Positions 32,699 through 41,754 of a stretch of DNA of 64,000 nt are shown piece after piece (position 1 is the first letter of the stretch; each line of letters opens with the position of its first letter). Position numbers and translations under genes: made by a program. Location of the stretch: the NCBI RefSeq assembly GCF_014203605.1, contig NZ_JACHJJ010000009.1, positions 186,001-250,000 of the forward strand, in the 5' to 3' direction. Origin of the DNA: Thiemannella venezuelensis (GTDB lineage: Bacteria; Actinomycetota; Actinomycetes; Streptosporangiales; Streptosporangiaceae). The notes under the pieces were generated by a model. It was not told the DNA's origin. It saw only the letters and a program-made list of their open reading frames with translations, and made no database searches.

Positions 32699-35488
32699 TC
32701 ACCGCAACCAGCCCGGTACGGCCAGCCGGGCCGCGCGTGCGACCGCGGGCAGGTCGTGCCGCTCCGGGACCCGCGCCCGCGCCGGTCCGAAGAAGGCGTC
32801 CACCACCCGGGCGCTCGCGTGCCCCTGCTCGTCGGCGCACCACATCTCCCGGAACGCCGCGTACGTGGCGGCGAACGACGAGGCCAGGCCGTCGAGGTCG
32901 CGCAGCGCGTAGATCAGCTCCTCGGTGGTGGTCAGGCAGGGGCCCGGGGCGATCGCGGGCAGGTCGTGGTAGACGCCCCGCTCCACGCGGCGGTACTCGT
33001 CCCAGTCGTCGATCAGGAAGAGCATCGGCTTGCCGGTGACCGCGTAGTCGCACATCACCGACGAGTAGTCGGTCAGCAGCGCGTCCGAGACGAGCATCAG
33101 GTCGTTGATCTCCGGATACGACCCGGCCGGGCGGACGAAGTGGCGCAGGTGCTGGGGCACCCGGTAGCGCTCGACCGGGTGCGGGCGCAGCACGACCACC
33201 CACTCCCCGGCGAGGGCCCCCGCCATCAGCTCCAGGTCGGCGCGGACGGACCGGCCGGAGGACTTGGCCTGGTCCCGGTAGGTCGGCGCGTAGAGCAGCA
33301 CCCTGCGGTCCGGCGGGATCTCCAGGCGGTCCCTCGCCCGCGCGACGGCGGCCGGGTCGCCGTGGACGAGCACGTCGCACCGGGGCGAGCCGTACCGGAG
33401 CACCGGGCCGGCGTACTCGTTCGACGGGACGAAGATCCGCTCGAACTCGGCGCTCGGCGCGACCAGCGCGTCCCAGCGCGCCACCGCCGCCCGCCACTGC
33501 GCCCGCGGGCCGGAGAAGTCGGCGCGCAGGTCGGGCGAGTTGAAGCCGATCGACTTGATGCCCTGACCGTGCCAGGTCTGCAGGTAGCGGGTTCCGCGCG
33601 GCTTGGGGTAGTCCAGCGGCAGCCCGTGGCTGTCCACCCAGTAGCCCGCCCGGGCCATCGTCCAGATGTACCGCCAGCTCATCCGGCGCACGAGCGGGGC
33701 GTCGGCGGGGAAGTTCCGGCGCCTCCTCGCGACCGACCAGACCATGCGGAGCGGGGCGCCGCGCCGCTTCAGCTCCTCGTAGATGTAGCGGGGGCTGCCG
33801 GTGTACCCGGCGCCGACGTCGGACTCGAACAGGGCGAGGTCCCGGCGGGGCGGCACGACCTTGATCAATCCCTTGTAGACGCGGAGCTTCAGCTCGGCGG
33901 TGCTCAGCTTCCTGACGAGCTTCGTCCGGGTCCGCGCCAGCCGGGACGCCCTGCGGAGCAGGCCCTCCCGCCGCCAGCACACCCGCAGGACCGCGGCCGT
34001 GCCCTCGGCCCGCACCGTGACGGTGTGCCAGGGGACGGCCGCGGTGACCGGCGCGGCGGCCGGGTCCACCAGGACCAGGTCGGAGGTGGCCCGGCCGTCG
34101 GGGCGGACGATCACGATCTTCGGGTCGTAGCGGCCGTCGAAGCCGAGGCGGCCGTGCCTGAGCCCGGCGAGGTCGACCACGGCCTCGCTGAGCAGGCTGC
34201 CGTCGGGCTGCTCGCGGGGCGCCAGCCGTACCCGGTGGGACCAGAGCTGCAGGAACGCGGTCCAGCCCGGGTGGGCGGCGAGGACCCCGAACGGGTCGTA
34301 GGTCCTGATCGACAGGGCGAGCCGCGTCCCGTCGCCGGTGAAGGCGGCCTCGTGCCGGAGCCTGGTCGCGGTGTAGGGCAGCTCGGCCAGGCGGAGCGAG
34401 GTGATCTCCATCCTCCGGTCCGGGACGGTGCCCCAGTAGGTCCGCCCGCCGTCCCGTACGGCGGAGCGCGGCGCGGCCCGCGGCCCGTTGAGGGAGCGGG
34501 CGGCGACGATCAGGTCGTCGATCCGGCCGTCGAGGATCAGCGTGCAGCAGACCCGGGCGACGGGGTCGATCCGCTCGAAGACGGCCGGGTCGATCCCGGC
34601 CAGGTACGGCCGGACGACGGAGGCGAACTCCGCGGCCCAGGCCCGGTCCCGGGAGGGCAGCGGGTTGAGGTAGACCCGCAGGTCCTGGCGGAGGAACCGG
34701 TGCTGGCGCTCGGGCACCAGGTGGCCGCAGCCGCGTTCCCGCAGGATCTCGTCGCTCAGGAGGGCCGCCCTGACGCGCTGCCGGGCGTTGCCCATCTCAC
34801 GGAAGCGGAGCGAGATCGACAGGTGGCCGTCGCCCGTGTCGCGGGCCCGGTGCCAGACGTAGACGGTCCACGGGACCACCGCGAACCGGCGGGCGGCGCA
34901 GTACAGCTCGGTGGTGAAGACGTGGTCCTCGAAGTGCATGTCCTCCCGGAACGGGATCCGGCGCAGCAGGCCGGTCCGGTAGAGCTTGTTGGTGGCGAAG
35001 GAGTCGAGGAACATCCGGGGATCGTCGGCGATCCCCTCGACCGTCCTGCGCCGGGCGAACAGCTCGGGGTAGTAGCGGTTGCTCTTGCGGCTCGTCTCGT
35101 AGAACCGGATGATCTGGCCGGTGACGAAGTCGGCGCCGGTCCGCTCGATCTCGCCGATCATGCTCTTGCACGCGTGCTTGGCGAGCCGGTCGTCGCTGTC
35201 GAGGAACATGGCGTACGGCGCGCGGGCGGCGGCGACCCCGGCGTTGCGCGGTGCCCCGCAGCCGCCGCTGTTGCTCTCCCTGCGCAGGTAGCGGACCCGG
35301 GGGTCGCCCTCCTGGAGCGCGCGGACCACCCGCTCGGTGCCGTCGCTGCTCGCGTCGTCCACGACGATCACTTCGAGGTTCCGCAGCGACTGGTCCAGCA
35401 CCGACCGCACGGCCCTGGCCACACGGGAGGCGTCGTTGTACGTAATGACGATCACGCTGCATTCGGGTGCATTGATCACGATCTGCAC
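32699..35488 (-). CDS. GT2 / CDP-polyol glycerophosphotransferase (TagF-like) fusion, second
   Basis: A 929-residue fusion of the same design as the protein at 22326 but diverged and on the opposite strand. The GT-A domain (about 10-300) has CSVIVITYNDASRVARAVRS, VVDDASSDGTE, FLDSDDR and FEDHVF. The middle region is beta-rich. The TagF-like domain (about 560-900) has LQTWHGQGIKSIGFN near 639, RPHPVERY near 768 and TDYSSVMCDYAVTGKP near 806. It is expected at the membrane inner face. GTG at 35488 is the start; the Shine-Dalgarno (CGGGAA) is poor and the upstream region is A/T-rich, as expected of a promoter. Two such fusions suggest a two-component or branched phosphopolymer. Confidence 0.86.
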   Translation of the reverse strand: MQIVINAPECSVIVITYNDASRVARAVRSVLDQSLRNLEVIVVDDASSDGTERVVRALQEGDPRVRYLRRESNSGGCGAPRNAGVAAARAPYAMFLDSDDRLAKHACKSMIGEIERTGADFVTGQIIRFYETSRKSNRYYPELFARRRTVEGIADDPRMFLDSFATNKLYRTGLLRRIPFREDMHFEDHVFTTELYCAARRFAVVPWTVYVWHRARDTGDGHLSISLRFREMGNARQRVRAALLSDEILRERGCGHLVPERQHRFLRQDLRVYLNPLPSRDRAWAAEFASVVRPYLAGIDPAVFERIDPVARVCCTLILDGRIDDLIVAARSLNGPRAAPRSAVRDGGRTYWGTVPDRRMEITSLRLAELPYTATRLRHEAAFTGDGTRLALSIRTYDPFGVLAAHPGWTAFLQLWSHRVRLAPREQPDGSLLSEAVVDLAGLRHGRLGFDGRYDPKIVIVRPDGRATSDLVLVDPAAAPVTAAVPWHTVTVRAEGTAAVLRVCWRREGLLRRASRLARTRTKLVRKLSTAELKLRVYKGLIKVVPPRRDLALFESDVGAGYTGSPRYIYEELKRRGAPLRMVWSVARRRRNFPADAPLVRRMSWRYIWTMARAGYWVDSHGLPLDYPKPRGTRYLQTWHGQGIKSIGFNSPDLRADFSGPRAQWRAAVARWDALVAPSAEFERIFVPSNEYAGPVLRYGSPRCDVLVHGDPAAVARARDRLEIPPDRRVLLYAPTYRDQAKSSGRSVRADLELMAGALAGEWVVVLRPHPVERYRVPQHLRHFVRPAGSYPEINDLMLVSDALLTDYSSVMCDYAVTGKPMLFLIDDWDEYRRVERGVYHDLPAIAPGPCLTTTEELIYALRDLDGLASSFAATYAAFREMWCADEQGHASARVVDAFFGPARARVPERHDLPAVARAARLAVPGWLR

Positions 35489-35667
35489 TGTTCCCGTGAT
35501 TAAGTGGAGAATTGTCCGCTTTATTAATCAGTGCACCACTATTTACTTTCGCGGTCGGGCGGCGATCCTCCCTTCACTCGTGCTCTCCGCTCATCTCCGG
35601 TCGCTGTCTGTAATATTCATCTCGCCGGCCGGACTCCGGGCGGCGAGCTCCGGGAGGGGGAGGGCGG

Positions 35668-37359
35668 ATGCCGCGAACGGAGCGGGAGGCGGCGCTGGTG
35701 TCGCTGCTCGACAGCATCACGCCGGTGATGAGCGCCGCCGACGAGCTCGAACCGGCGGCCCGGGTGATCCTGGCTGCGGTCTGCGAGCTGACCGGCTGGT
35801 CGCTGGGCCACCTGTACGTGGCGGACGACACCGGTGAGGGCTTCGTCTCCTCCGGGCTGTGGGTGGGCGCGGTCGAGGAGTTCCCGGTGCTGCGCGAGGT
35901 GACCGCCCGCTCGCGGTTCACGCCCGGAGTGGGCACCATCGGCCAGGTCGCGGCCACCGGCGAGCCGGTGTGGTCCTACGACGTCACCCGCGACCCGGCT
36001 TTCGTCCGGACCGGCGGGGGCGCCGAGCTCGGGGTGGGAGCCGCGTTCGCCTTCCCGGTCGTCGCCGTCGACGGGGTGGTGGCGGTGCTGGAGTTCTTCG
36101 CCCACCAGGTGATACCGCGGGACAGACCGCTGATGCGGGTGATGGCGAATCTCGGTCACCAGCTCGGCCAGGTGGTCGACCGGCAGCGGGCCCGGCAGGC
36201 CGCCGACGCGGAGCGGCACCGGCTGGAGCAGATGATCGAGACGTCGATGGAGGCGTTCGTGGCGATGGACGCCACCGGGCGCATCGCCGACTGGAACGCC
36301 GCGGCCGAGCGCATGTTCCGCCTCCCGCGCGAGCAGGCGCTCGGCCGGCTGCTGGCCGACACGATCGTGCCGCCCCGCCACCGGGAGGCCCACCTGCGGG
36401 GCCTGGCCCGGTTCCTGGACACCGGGCGGCCGAAGGTGCTCAACCAGCGGTTCGAGATCACCGCCTGGCGGCTCGACGAGGGCGAGGAGTTCCCGGTCGA
36501 GCTGGTGATCTGGGCCGTGCGCGACGCGGGCACGTGGCTGTTCAACAGCTTCCTGCACGACATCACCGACCGCCGCCGCGCCGAGGACGCGCTGCGCGTC
36601 GCCTACGAGCAGGAACAGGCCACCGTCGCCCGGCTCAGGGAGCTCGACGAGGCCAAGGGCGACTTCGTCGCCACCGTCTCGCACGAGCTGCGCACCCCGC
36701 TGACCACCATCATCGGCTACCTGGAGATGCTCACCGACGAGGAGGGCCCGCTCCCCGGTCGCTACGAGCGGATGCTGCACGTGATGGCGGACAACGCCGC
36801 CCGGCTGCAGCACCTGGTCGACGACCTGCTCACCGTCAACGCCATGAACACCGGCGACCTGACCGTCGACTCCGCCCCGGTCGCGGTGCGGGAGATCGTC
36901 GACCGGGCCGTCCGGAGCGTCGGTGAGGAGGCCCGCGCCCGCGGCTCCGCCGTCGAGGTGAGCGTCGATCCCGACGGGCAGCGCGTCGAGGCCGACCTCG
37001 ACCACCTGGTGCGGGCGCTGAGCGCCCTGCTCTCCAACGCGATCAAGTTCTCCCCGCCCGGCGCGCCGGTCACCGTGCGCGCCTCCGGCGCCGCCGAGAC
37101 GGTGACGATCGAGGTCACCGACACCGGCGCCGGCATCCCCGCCGACGAGCTGCCCCACGTCTTCGAGCACTTCTACCGCACCCGCTCGGCCACCGACCAG
37201 GCCGTCCAGGGCATCGGCCTGGGCCTGACCATCGCCAGGTCCATCGCCGAAGCCCACGGCGGCGCCCTCACCGCCGCCAGCACCCCCGGCCACGGCTCCA
37301 CCTTCACCCTCACCCTCCCCGTGGCCGGGACGCGGAGGACGGCCCGGGAGGAAACGTGA
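35668..37359 (+). CDS. Sensor histidine kinase, GAF-PAS-HisKA-HATPase, soluble
   Basis: A 563-residue kinase with no membrane helix. A GAF domain occupies about 25-165 and a PAS domain about 190-305 (EAFVAMDATGRIADWNAAAERMF). A short coil precedes the HisKA domain with FVATVSHELRTPLT, where His339 is the phosphorylation site. The HATPase domain has LLSNAIKFSPPG (N box), DTGAGIP (G1) and GIGLGLTIARSI (G2). GGGAGGGGGAGGG precedes the ATG. No response regulator lies next to it, so it is an orphan kinase. It is divergent from the TagF-like fusion across 179 bases that are A/T-rich by the standard of this genome. The signal is unknown; GAF and PAS suggest an intracellular one. Confidence 0.9.
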   Translation: MPRTEREAALVSLLDSITPVMSAADELEPAARVILAAVCELTGWSLGHLYVADDTGEGFVSSGLWVGAVEEFPVLREVTARSRFTPGVGTIGQVAATGEPVWSYDVTRDPAFVRTGGGAELGVGAAFAFPVVAVDGVVAVLEFFAHQVIPRDRPLMRVMANLGHQLGQVVDRQRARQAADAERHRLEQMIETSMEAFVAMDATGRIADWNAAAERMFRLPREQALGRLLADTIVPPRHREAHLRGLARFLDTGRPKVLNQRFEITAWRLDEGEEFPVELVIWAVRDAGTWLFNSFLHDITDRRRAEDALRVAYEQEQATVARLRELDEAKGDFVATVSHELRTPLTTIIGYLEMLTDEEGPLPGRYERMLHVMADNAARLQHLVDDLLTVNAMNTGDLTVDSAPVAVREIVDRAVRSVGEEARARGSAVEVSVDPDGQRVEADLDHLVRALSALLSNAIKFSPPGAPVTVRASGAAETVTIEVTDTGAGIPADELPHVFEHFYRTRSATDQAVQGIGLGLTIARSIAEAHGGALTAASTPGHGSTFTLTLPVAGTRRTAREET

Positions 37360-37386
37360 CCGGGAGCTCCGGGGTCCGGCGGTTCC

Positions 37387-37421
37387 CGGCCTGCGGGAGG
37401 GGCGCGGCTCCCCGCAGGCCG
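37387..37421. terminator. Bidirectional terminator
   Basis: An 11-bp perfect stem (37387-37397 with 37411-37421) with a 13-nt loop lies between the convergent kinase and CoxG-like genes. Confidence 0.8.
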
Positions 37422-37432
37422 CGAGGACTCCG

Positions 37433-38236
37433 TCAGCGGCGCAGGGCGCGGCGGAGCAGCCAGGCGAGCAGGACGAGGCCCAGCACCGCGGCGGCCGGCA
37501 GGGCGGCCCGCCTGAGCAGCGGGACGCCCGCCACCTCCAGGAGGTCGAGGGCCTCCTCGTCGGGGGTGCGGGAGGTGCGGGCGGTGCCGGCCGGGTGGGC
37601 GTCCTGGCCGCGGATCTCCTCGACCGAGGCGACCTCGCGGGGCGGGGGGACCACGGTGAGGGAGGCCGGGGAGGTGGGCTCCGCCGAGACGCCCGGGGCG
37701 CCCGAGGAGGGCTCCACGGGTTCGGCGGGCTCCACCGCCGTCCCGGCGCCGGCCGCGGGAGGGGAGGTCTCGGCCGCCGTGCCGGGGCCCTCCGCCAGCA
37801 GGCCGGAGAGGTTGGCGGCGAACCTGTCGATCAGCCTCGCGCCGACCTCCGCCATCACGCCCCGGCCGAACTGCGCGGGGCGGCCGGTCACCTTGAAGGA
37901 GGTGTCGACGGTGACCCGGGTGCCGTCGCCCTCCGGGTGGAGGCGGGCGGTGACCGTGGCGCCGGCCGTGCCGGAGCCCCGGGCCTCCTTGCCGGAGGCC
38001 TTGATGGTCAGGGTGTGCGCGTCCTTGTCCACGTCCTCGAACCTGGCGTCGCCCCGGTAGGTGACCGTGATCGGGCCGACCTTCACCTTCATCCGGCCGG
38101 TGAAGGAGTCGCCGTCGACGGTGTCGAGCGCGGCCCCCGGCAGGCAGGGCGCGACCCGCTCCACGTCGAGGAGCACCGCCCAGGCCTGCTCGACCGGCAC
38201 CGGAACCGTGAACTCGTGCTCGAACCGCATCGCCAT
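37433..38236 (-). CDS. CoxG-like SRPBCC protein with C-terminal membrane anchor
   Basis: About 267 residues. The first 150 form the CoxG/SRPBCC fold (MRFEHEFTVPVPVEQAWAVL, LPGAALDTVDGDSFTGRMKVKVGP). A Pro/Glu/Ala-rich linker follows, and then a C-terminal helix with arginines (AALPAAAVLGLVLLAWLL). CoxG proteins recruit or anchor carbon-monoxide-dehydrogenase-type molybdoenzymes to the membrane; known ones bind menaquinone or the enzyme. AGGAG is followed by three in-frame ATGs (38239, 38236, 38230); 38236 or 38230 has acceptable spacing. It lies after the coxSLM operon and a terminator, so it may be separately transcribed, but the function should be shared. Confidence 0.87.
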   Translation of the reverse strand: MAMRFEHEFTVPVPVEQAWAVLLDVERVAPCLPGAALDTVDGDSFTGRMKVKVGPITVTYRGDARFEDVDKDAHTLTIKASGKEARGSGTAGATVTARLHPEGDGTRVTVDTSFKVTGRPAQFGRGVMAEVGARLIDRFAANLSGLLAEGPGTAAETSPPAAGAGTAVEPAEPVEPSSGAPGVSAEPTSPASLTVVPPPREVASVEEIRGQDAHPAGTARTSRTPDEEALDLLEVAGVPLLRRAALPAAAVLGLVLLAWLLRRALRR

Positions 38237-38370
38237 CATTCTCCTAGCGAAGGGAGCGGAGGAGTCACTGGTCCGCTCCTTGTCGGTTGGTCGGACAGCA
38301 GGCCGTTCCTGCGTCACCCCGATAGTTGTGACACTACGACTACGGACGGCGGCATCGCCAGAGCGAGGAC

Positions 38371-38407
38371 CCGCACCGGCCGGGGGACGGAACCCCGGCC
38401 GGTGCGG
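38371..38407 (-). terminator. Terminator of the coxSLM operon
   Basis: A 15-bp perfect stem (CCGCACCGGCCGGGG at 38371-38385 with 38393-38407) and a 7-base loop lie seven bases past the coxM stop in the direction of transcription. Confidence 0.87.
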
Positions 38408-38413
38408 CCGCTC

Positions 38414-39298
38414 TCAGGCGCTCGCCGCCCGTACCGCCCGGTAGGTCAGCACCCGGGCCAGGTGGCGGCGGTAATCCTGCCCCGCGTGCAGGTCCGCCGG
38501 CGGGGCGGTGCCCTCGGCGGCCTCGCCGCAGGCGTCCCTGAGCGGGTCGCGGGAGCCGCCTGCGCCGCCGTTCCCGCCGGGCGCGGGCGCCACCCCGCGC
38601 AGCGCCGTCTCCACCGCCCGGGCCCGCACCGGCGCCGGGCCCATGTTGGTCAGGCCGATCCGGGCCTCCTCGAGGCTCCCGCCCTCGACCCGTACGGCGG
38701 CCGCCACCCCGACCACCGCCCACGCCTGCGCGGTCCGGTGGAACTTCTCGTAGTGGAAGCCCCAGCCCGCGCCGAGCTTGGGCACCCGGACGCCGAGCAG
38801 TACCTCGCCCGGGTGCAGCGCCGGCTCCAGGTAGTCGACGAAGAACTCGGCCGCCGGGATCTCCCGCTCGCCCTCGCCCGACCGGGCGACGAACACGCAG
38901 TCCAGGGCGAGGGCGACGGCGGGCAGGTCCCCGGCCGGGTCGGCGTGGGCGAGGGAGCCGCCGAAGGTGCCGCGGTGCCGCACCGCGGGGTCGGCGACCG
39001 TGGCGGTGGCCAGCGCGACCAGCGGGACGTGCTCGCGGACCACCGCCGAGCGCAGCACCTCGTCGTGCGTGGTGAGCGCGCCGATGAACACGTGGTCGCC
39101 GCGGTCCTCCACGCCGCGCAGCCCGGGCACCCGCCCGAGGTCCACGAGTGCCGCCGGGTAGGCCAGCCGGAGCCGGAGCAGCGGCAGCAGGGACTGGCCG
39201 CCGGCCAGGATCTTGGCCTCGTCCCCGGCGTCGCCGAGCACGCGGCAGGCCTCGTCCAGGGAGGCGGGCCGGATGTAGTCGAACGCCGCGGGGATCAC
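38414..39298 (-). CDS. coxM: Molybdenum hydroxylase FAD-binding (medium) subunit
   Basis: A 294-residue CO-dehydrogenase/xanthine-dehydrogenase medium subunit. FAD-binding motifs are present: AKILAGGQSLLPLLRLRLAYP (first) and TVADPAVRHRGTFGGSLAHADPAGDLP (second). They pass electrons from the iron-sulfur subunit to FAD. The GTG start overlaps the coxL stop (GTGA). In relation to the bona fide form I CoxM the length is normal. The order S-L-M differs from form I operons (M-S-L) and is common among form II enzymes. Confidence 0.92.
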   Translation of the reverse strand: MIPAAFDYIRPASLDEACRVLGDAGDEAKILAGGQSLLPLLRLRLAYPAALVDLGRVPGLRGVEDRGDHVFIGALTTHDEVLRSAVVREHVPLVALATATVADPAVRHRGTFGGSLAHADPAGDLPAVALALDCVFVARSGEGEREIPAAEFFVDYLEPALHPGEVLLGVRVPKLGAGWGFHYEKFHRTAQAWAVVGVAAAVRVEGGSLEEARIGLTNMGPAPVRARAVETALRGVAPAPGGNGGAGGSRDPLRDACGEAAEGTAPPADLHAGQDYRRHLARVLTYRAVRAASA

Positions 39299-41754
39299 CG
39301 TGCGCCTCCTTCGGACTCGGTCGGGCCCGCCCATCCCGTCGCGCTCCCGCCGGTCCCGCCTCCGCCGCCGAGCACCCGCCAGATCCGTTCGGGCGTGCAG
39401 GGCATCGGGACGTCGTGCACGCCGTACGGGCGCAGCGCGTCGACGACCGCGTTGACCACGGCCGGGGTGGAGGCGATCGTCCCGGCCTCGCCGACGCCCT
39501 TGACGCCGAGCGGGTTGCTGGTCGCGGGGGTCTCGGTCCGGTCGGTGACGAACTCCGGCAGGTCGGCCGCGGACGGGATCAGGTAGTCGGCCATCGTCGT
39601 GGTGAGCAGGTTGCCCTCGGAGTCGTAGACCGCCTCCTCGAACAGGGCCTGGGCGATGCCCTGCGCGATGCCGCCGTGCACCTGGCCCTCGACGATCAGC
39701 GGGTTCACCACGGAGCCCACGTCGTCCACGGCCACGTAGGAGCGGATCTTCGCGGTGCCCGTCTCGGTGTCCACCTCGACCGCGCACAGGTGGGTGCCGT
39801 GCGGGAAGGAGAAGTTCTCCGGATCGAAGGTGGCGTCGGCGTCCAGCCGGGGCTCGAAGCCGTCCGGGAGGTCGTGCGCGGCGAAGGCGGCCAGCGCGAG
39901 CTCCTGGATGGTCCTCCCCTCGGAGGTGCCCCGGACCCTGAACTCCCCGGCGGTGAACTCGACGTCGCCGGGTGCGGCCTCCAGCAGGTGCGCGGCCAGG
40001 TCCCTGGCCTTGTCCTTCACCTTCTCGCAGGCCCGCAGCACCGCGACGCCGCCCACGACGAGCGAGCGCGAGCCGTAGGTGTCCATGCCCCGGGGCGCGA
40101 CCGCGGTGTCGCCGTGCAGGACGGAGACGTCGTCGAAGGGCACGCCCAGCGCGTCGGCCACGATCTGGCTCCACGCGGTCTCGTGCCCCTGGCCGTGCGG
40201 GGAGGTGCCGGTGACGACCTCGACCTTGCCGGTGGGGAGCAGGCGGACCGCGGCGTGCTCCCAGCCGCCCGCCCCGTAGCTGAGCGAGCCGAGCACCCGG
40301 GACGGGGCCAGGCCGCACATCTCGGTGTAGGTCGAGACGCCGATGCCGAGCTGGACCGGATCGCGCCGGTCGCGCCGGTCGGCCTGCTCGGCGCGGAGCT
40401 TGTCGTAGCCGAACAGGGCCAGCGCCCGGTCGGTGGCGGCCTCGTAGTTGCCGGAGTCGTAGGTCAGCCCGGCGATCGTGGTGTAGGGGAACTCCTGGTG
40501 GGTGATCCAGTTGCGGCGCCGTACCTCGATCGGGTCGAGGCCCAGTTCGTGCGCGAGCTCGTCGACGGCGCGCTCGATGGCGAACGTGGCCTCGGGGCGC
40601 CCCGCGCCCCGGTAGGCGTCGGTCGGCATCTTGGTGGTGAAGACGCCCGTGCAGGTGAAGTCGTAGGCGTCCATCTTGTAGATGCCGTTGTACATGAACG
40701 CGCCGAGCAGCGGCACGCCCGGTGTGACCAGCATCAGGTAGGCGCCCATGTCGGCGAGCAGGTCCACCCGCACGCCCCGGATCCGGCCGTCCCGCTCGGC
40801 GGCGACGGAGATCCGCTGGAGCTGGTCGCGGCCGTGGTGCACGGTCAGGTTGCCCTCGGAGCGGGACTCGGTCCACTTCACCGGCTTGCCGAGGCGGCGG
40901 GTCAGCAGCAGGCAGAGCACCTCCTCGGCGGTGACCTGGAGCTTCGATCCGAAGCCGCCGCCCACGTCGGGGGCGACCACGCGGAGCCTGTGCTCGGGGA
41001 TGCCGGTGGTCAGCGCCAGCATGACGCGCAGCACGTGCGGGATCTGCGTCGCGGAGTAGAGGGTGAAGGCGTCGCCGTCGGTGGTGGCCACGACCGCGCG
41101 CGGCTCCATCGCGGTGGGGATGAGCCGCTGCTGGACGTAGGTCCGGTCGATCACCACGGGGGCGTCGCGGAACGCCGCCTCGATGTCGCCGCCGGCGAAC
41201 TTCCAGGTGAAGGCCTGGTTGCCCGCCTCGTGGACTCTCGGGCCGCCCTCGGCGAGGGCCTCGGTCATGTCGAGTACGGCCTCCAGCGGCTCGTAGTCGA
41301 CCTCGATCGCCTCCAGCGCGTCGGCGGCCTTGTAGCGGTCGGTGGCGACCACGCAGGCCACGGCCTCGCCGACGTAGCGGACGGTGTCCACCGCCATGGG
41401 CGGGTGGTCGGGGATGACGACGTCCTCGCTGACCGGCCAGGCGCACGGGAGCGAGCCCTGCTCGTCGGCGAGGTCCTGCCCGGCGTAGGCGGCGACCACG
41501 CCGGGCTGCACGCGCGCGGCGGAGACGTCGACCCGGGTGATCCGGGCGTGCGCCATCGGGCTGCGCAGGAACGCGACGTACAGCATGCCCGGGAGCTGGA
41601 TGTTGTCGGTCCACATGGTCCGGCCGGTGACCAGGCGGGCGTCCTCCTTGCGCCTGCGCGCCCGGCCGACCTCGCGGACGCCGGAGGGGTCGCTGAGCTG
41701 GTCGCTCTCGGCGATCTGCCGGGCGACCAGGCCGGCGTCGAGCTGCTCGGTCAT
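39295..41754 (-). CDS. coxL: Molybdenum hydroxylase large subunit, form II CoxL
   Basis: An 819-residue molybdopterin-cytosine-dinucleotide-binding subunit. VAPDVGGGFGSKLQ and the C-terminal GVKGVGEAGTIASTPAVVNAV bind the cofactor, the latter with the conserved active-site Glu. The active-site loop reads AYRGAGR (near residue 380), not the AYXCSFR of genuine CO dehydrogenase. It is thus form II: CO oxidation is not expected, and the substrate is another aldehyde, purine or heterocycle. The start overlaps the coxS stop (ATGA). Its role depends on maturation proteins not found in this window. Confidence 0.94.
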   Translation of the reverse strand: MTEQLDAGLVARQIAESDQLSDPSGVREVGRARRRKEDARLVTGRTMWTDNIQLPGMLYVAFLRSPMAHARITRVDVSAARVQPGVVAAYAGQDLADEQGSLPCAWPVSEDVVIPDHPPMAVDTVRYVGEAVACVVATDRYKAADALEAIEVDYEPLEAVLDMTEALAEGGPRVHEAGNQAFTWKFAGGDIEAAFRDAPVVIDRTYVQQRLIPTAMEPRAVVATTDGDAFTLYSATQIPHVLRVMLALTTGIPEHRLRVVAPDVGGGFGSKLQVTAEEVLCLLLTRRLGKPVKWTESRSEGNLTVHHGRDQLQRISVAAERDGRIRGVRVDLLADMGAYLMLVTPGVPLLGAFMYNGIYKMDAYDFTCTGVFTTKMPTDAYRGAGRPEATFAIERAVDELAHELGLDPIEVRRRNWITHQEFPYTTIAGLTYDSGNYEAATDRALALFGYDKLRAEQADRRDRRDPVQLGIGVSTYTEMCGLAPSRVLGSLSYGAGGWEHAAVRLLPTGKVEVVTGTSPHGQGHETAWSQIVADALGVPFDDVSVLHGDTAVAPRGMDTYGSRSLVVGGVAVLRACEKVKDKARDLAAHLLEAAPGDVEFTAGEFRVRGTSEGRTIQELALAAFAAHDLPDGFEPRLDADATFDPENFSFPHGTHLCAVEVDTETGTAKIRSYVAVDDVGSVVNPLIVEGQVHGGIAQGIAQALFEEAVYDSEGNLLTTTMADYLIPSAADLPEFVTDRTETPATSNPLGVKGVGEAGTIASTPAVVNAVVDALRPYGVHDVPMPCTPERIWRVLGGGGGTGGSATGWAGPTESEGGAR

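Noticed and set aside
39295-41754. A true carbon monoxide dehydrogenase
   Set aside because: The active-site loop is AYRGAGR instead of AYXCSFR, so the copper-binding Cys is missing.
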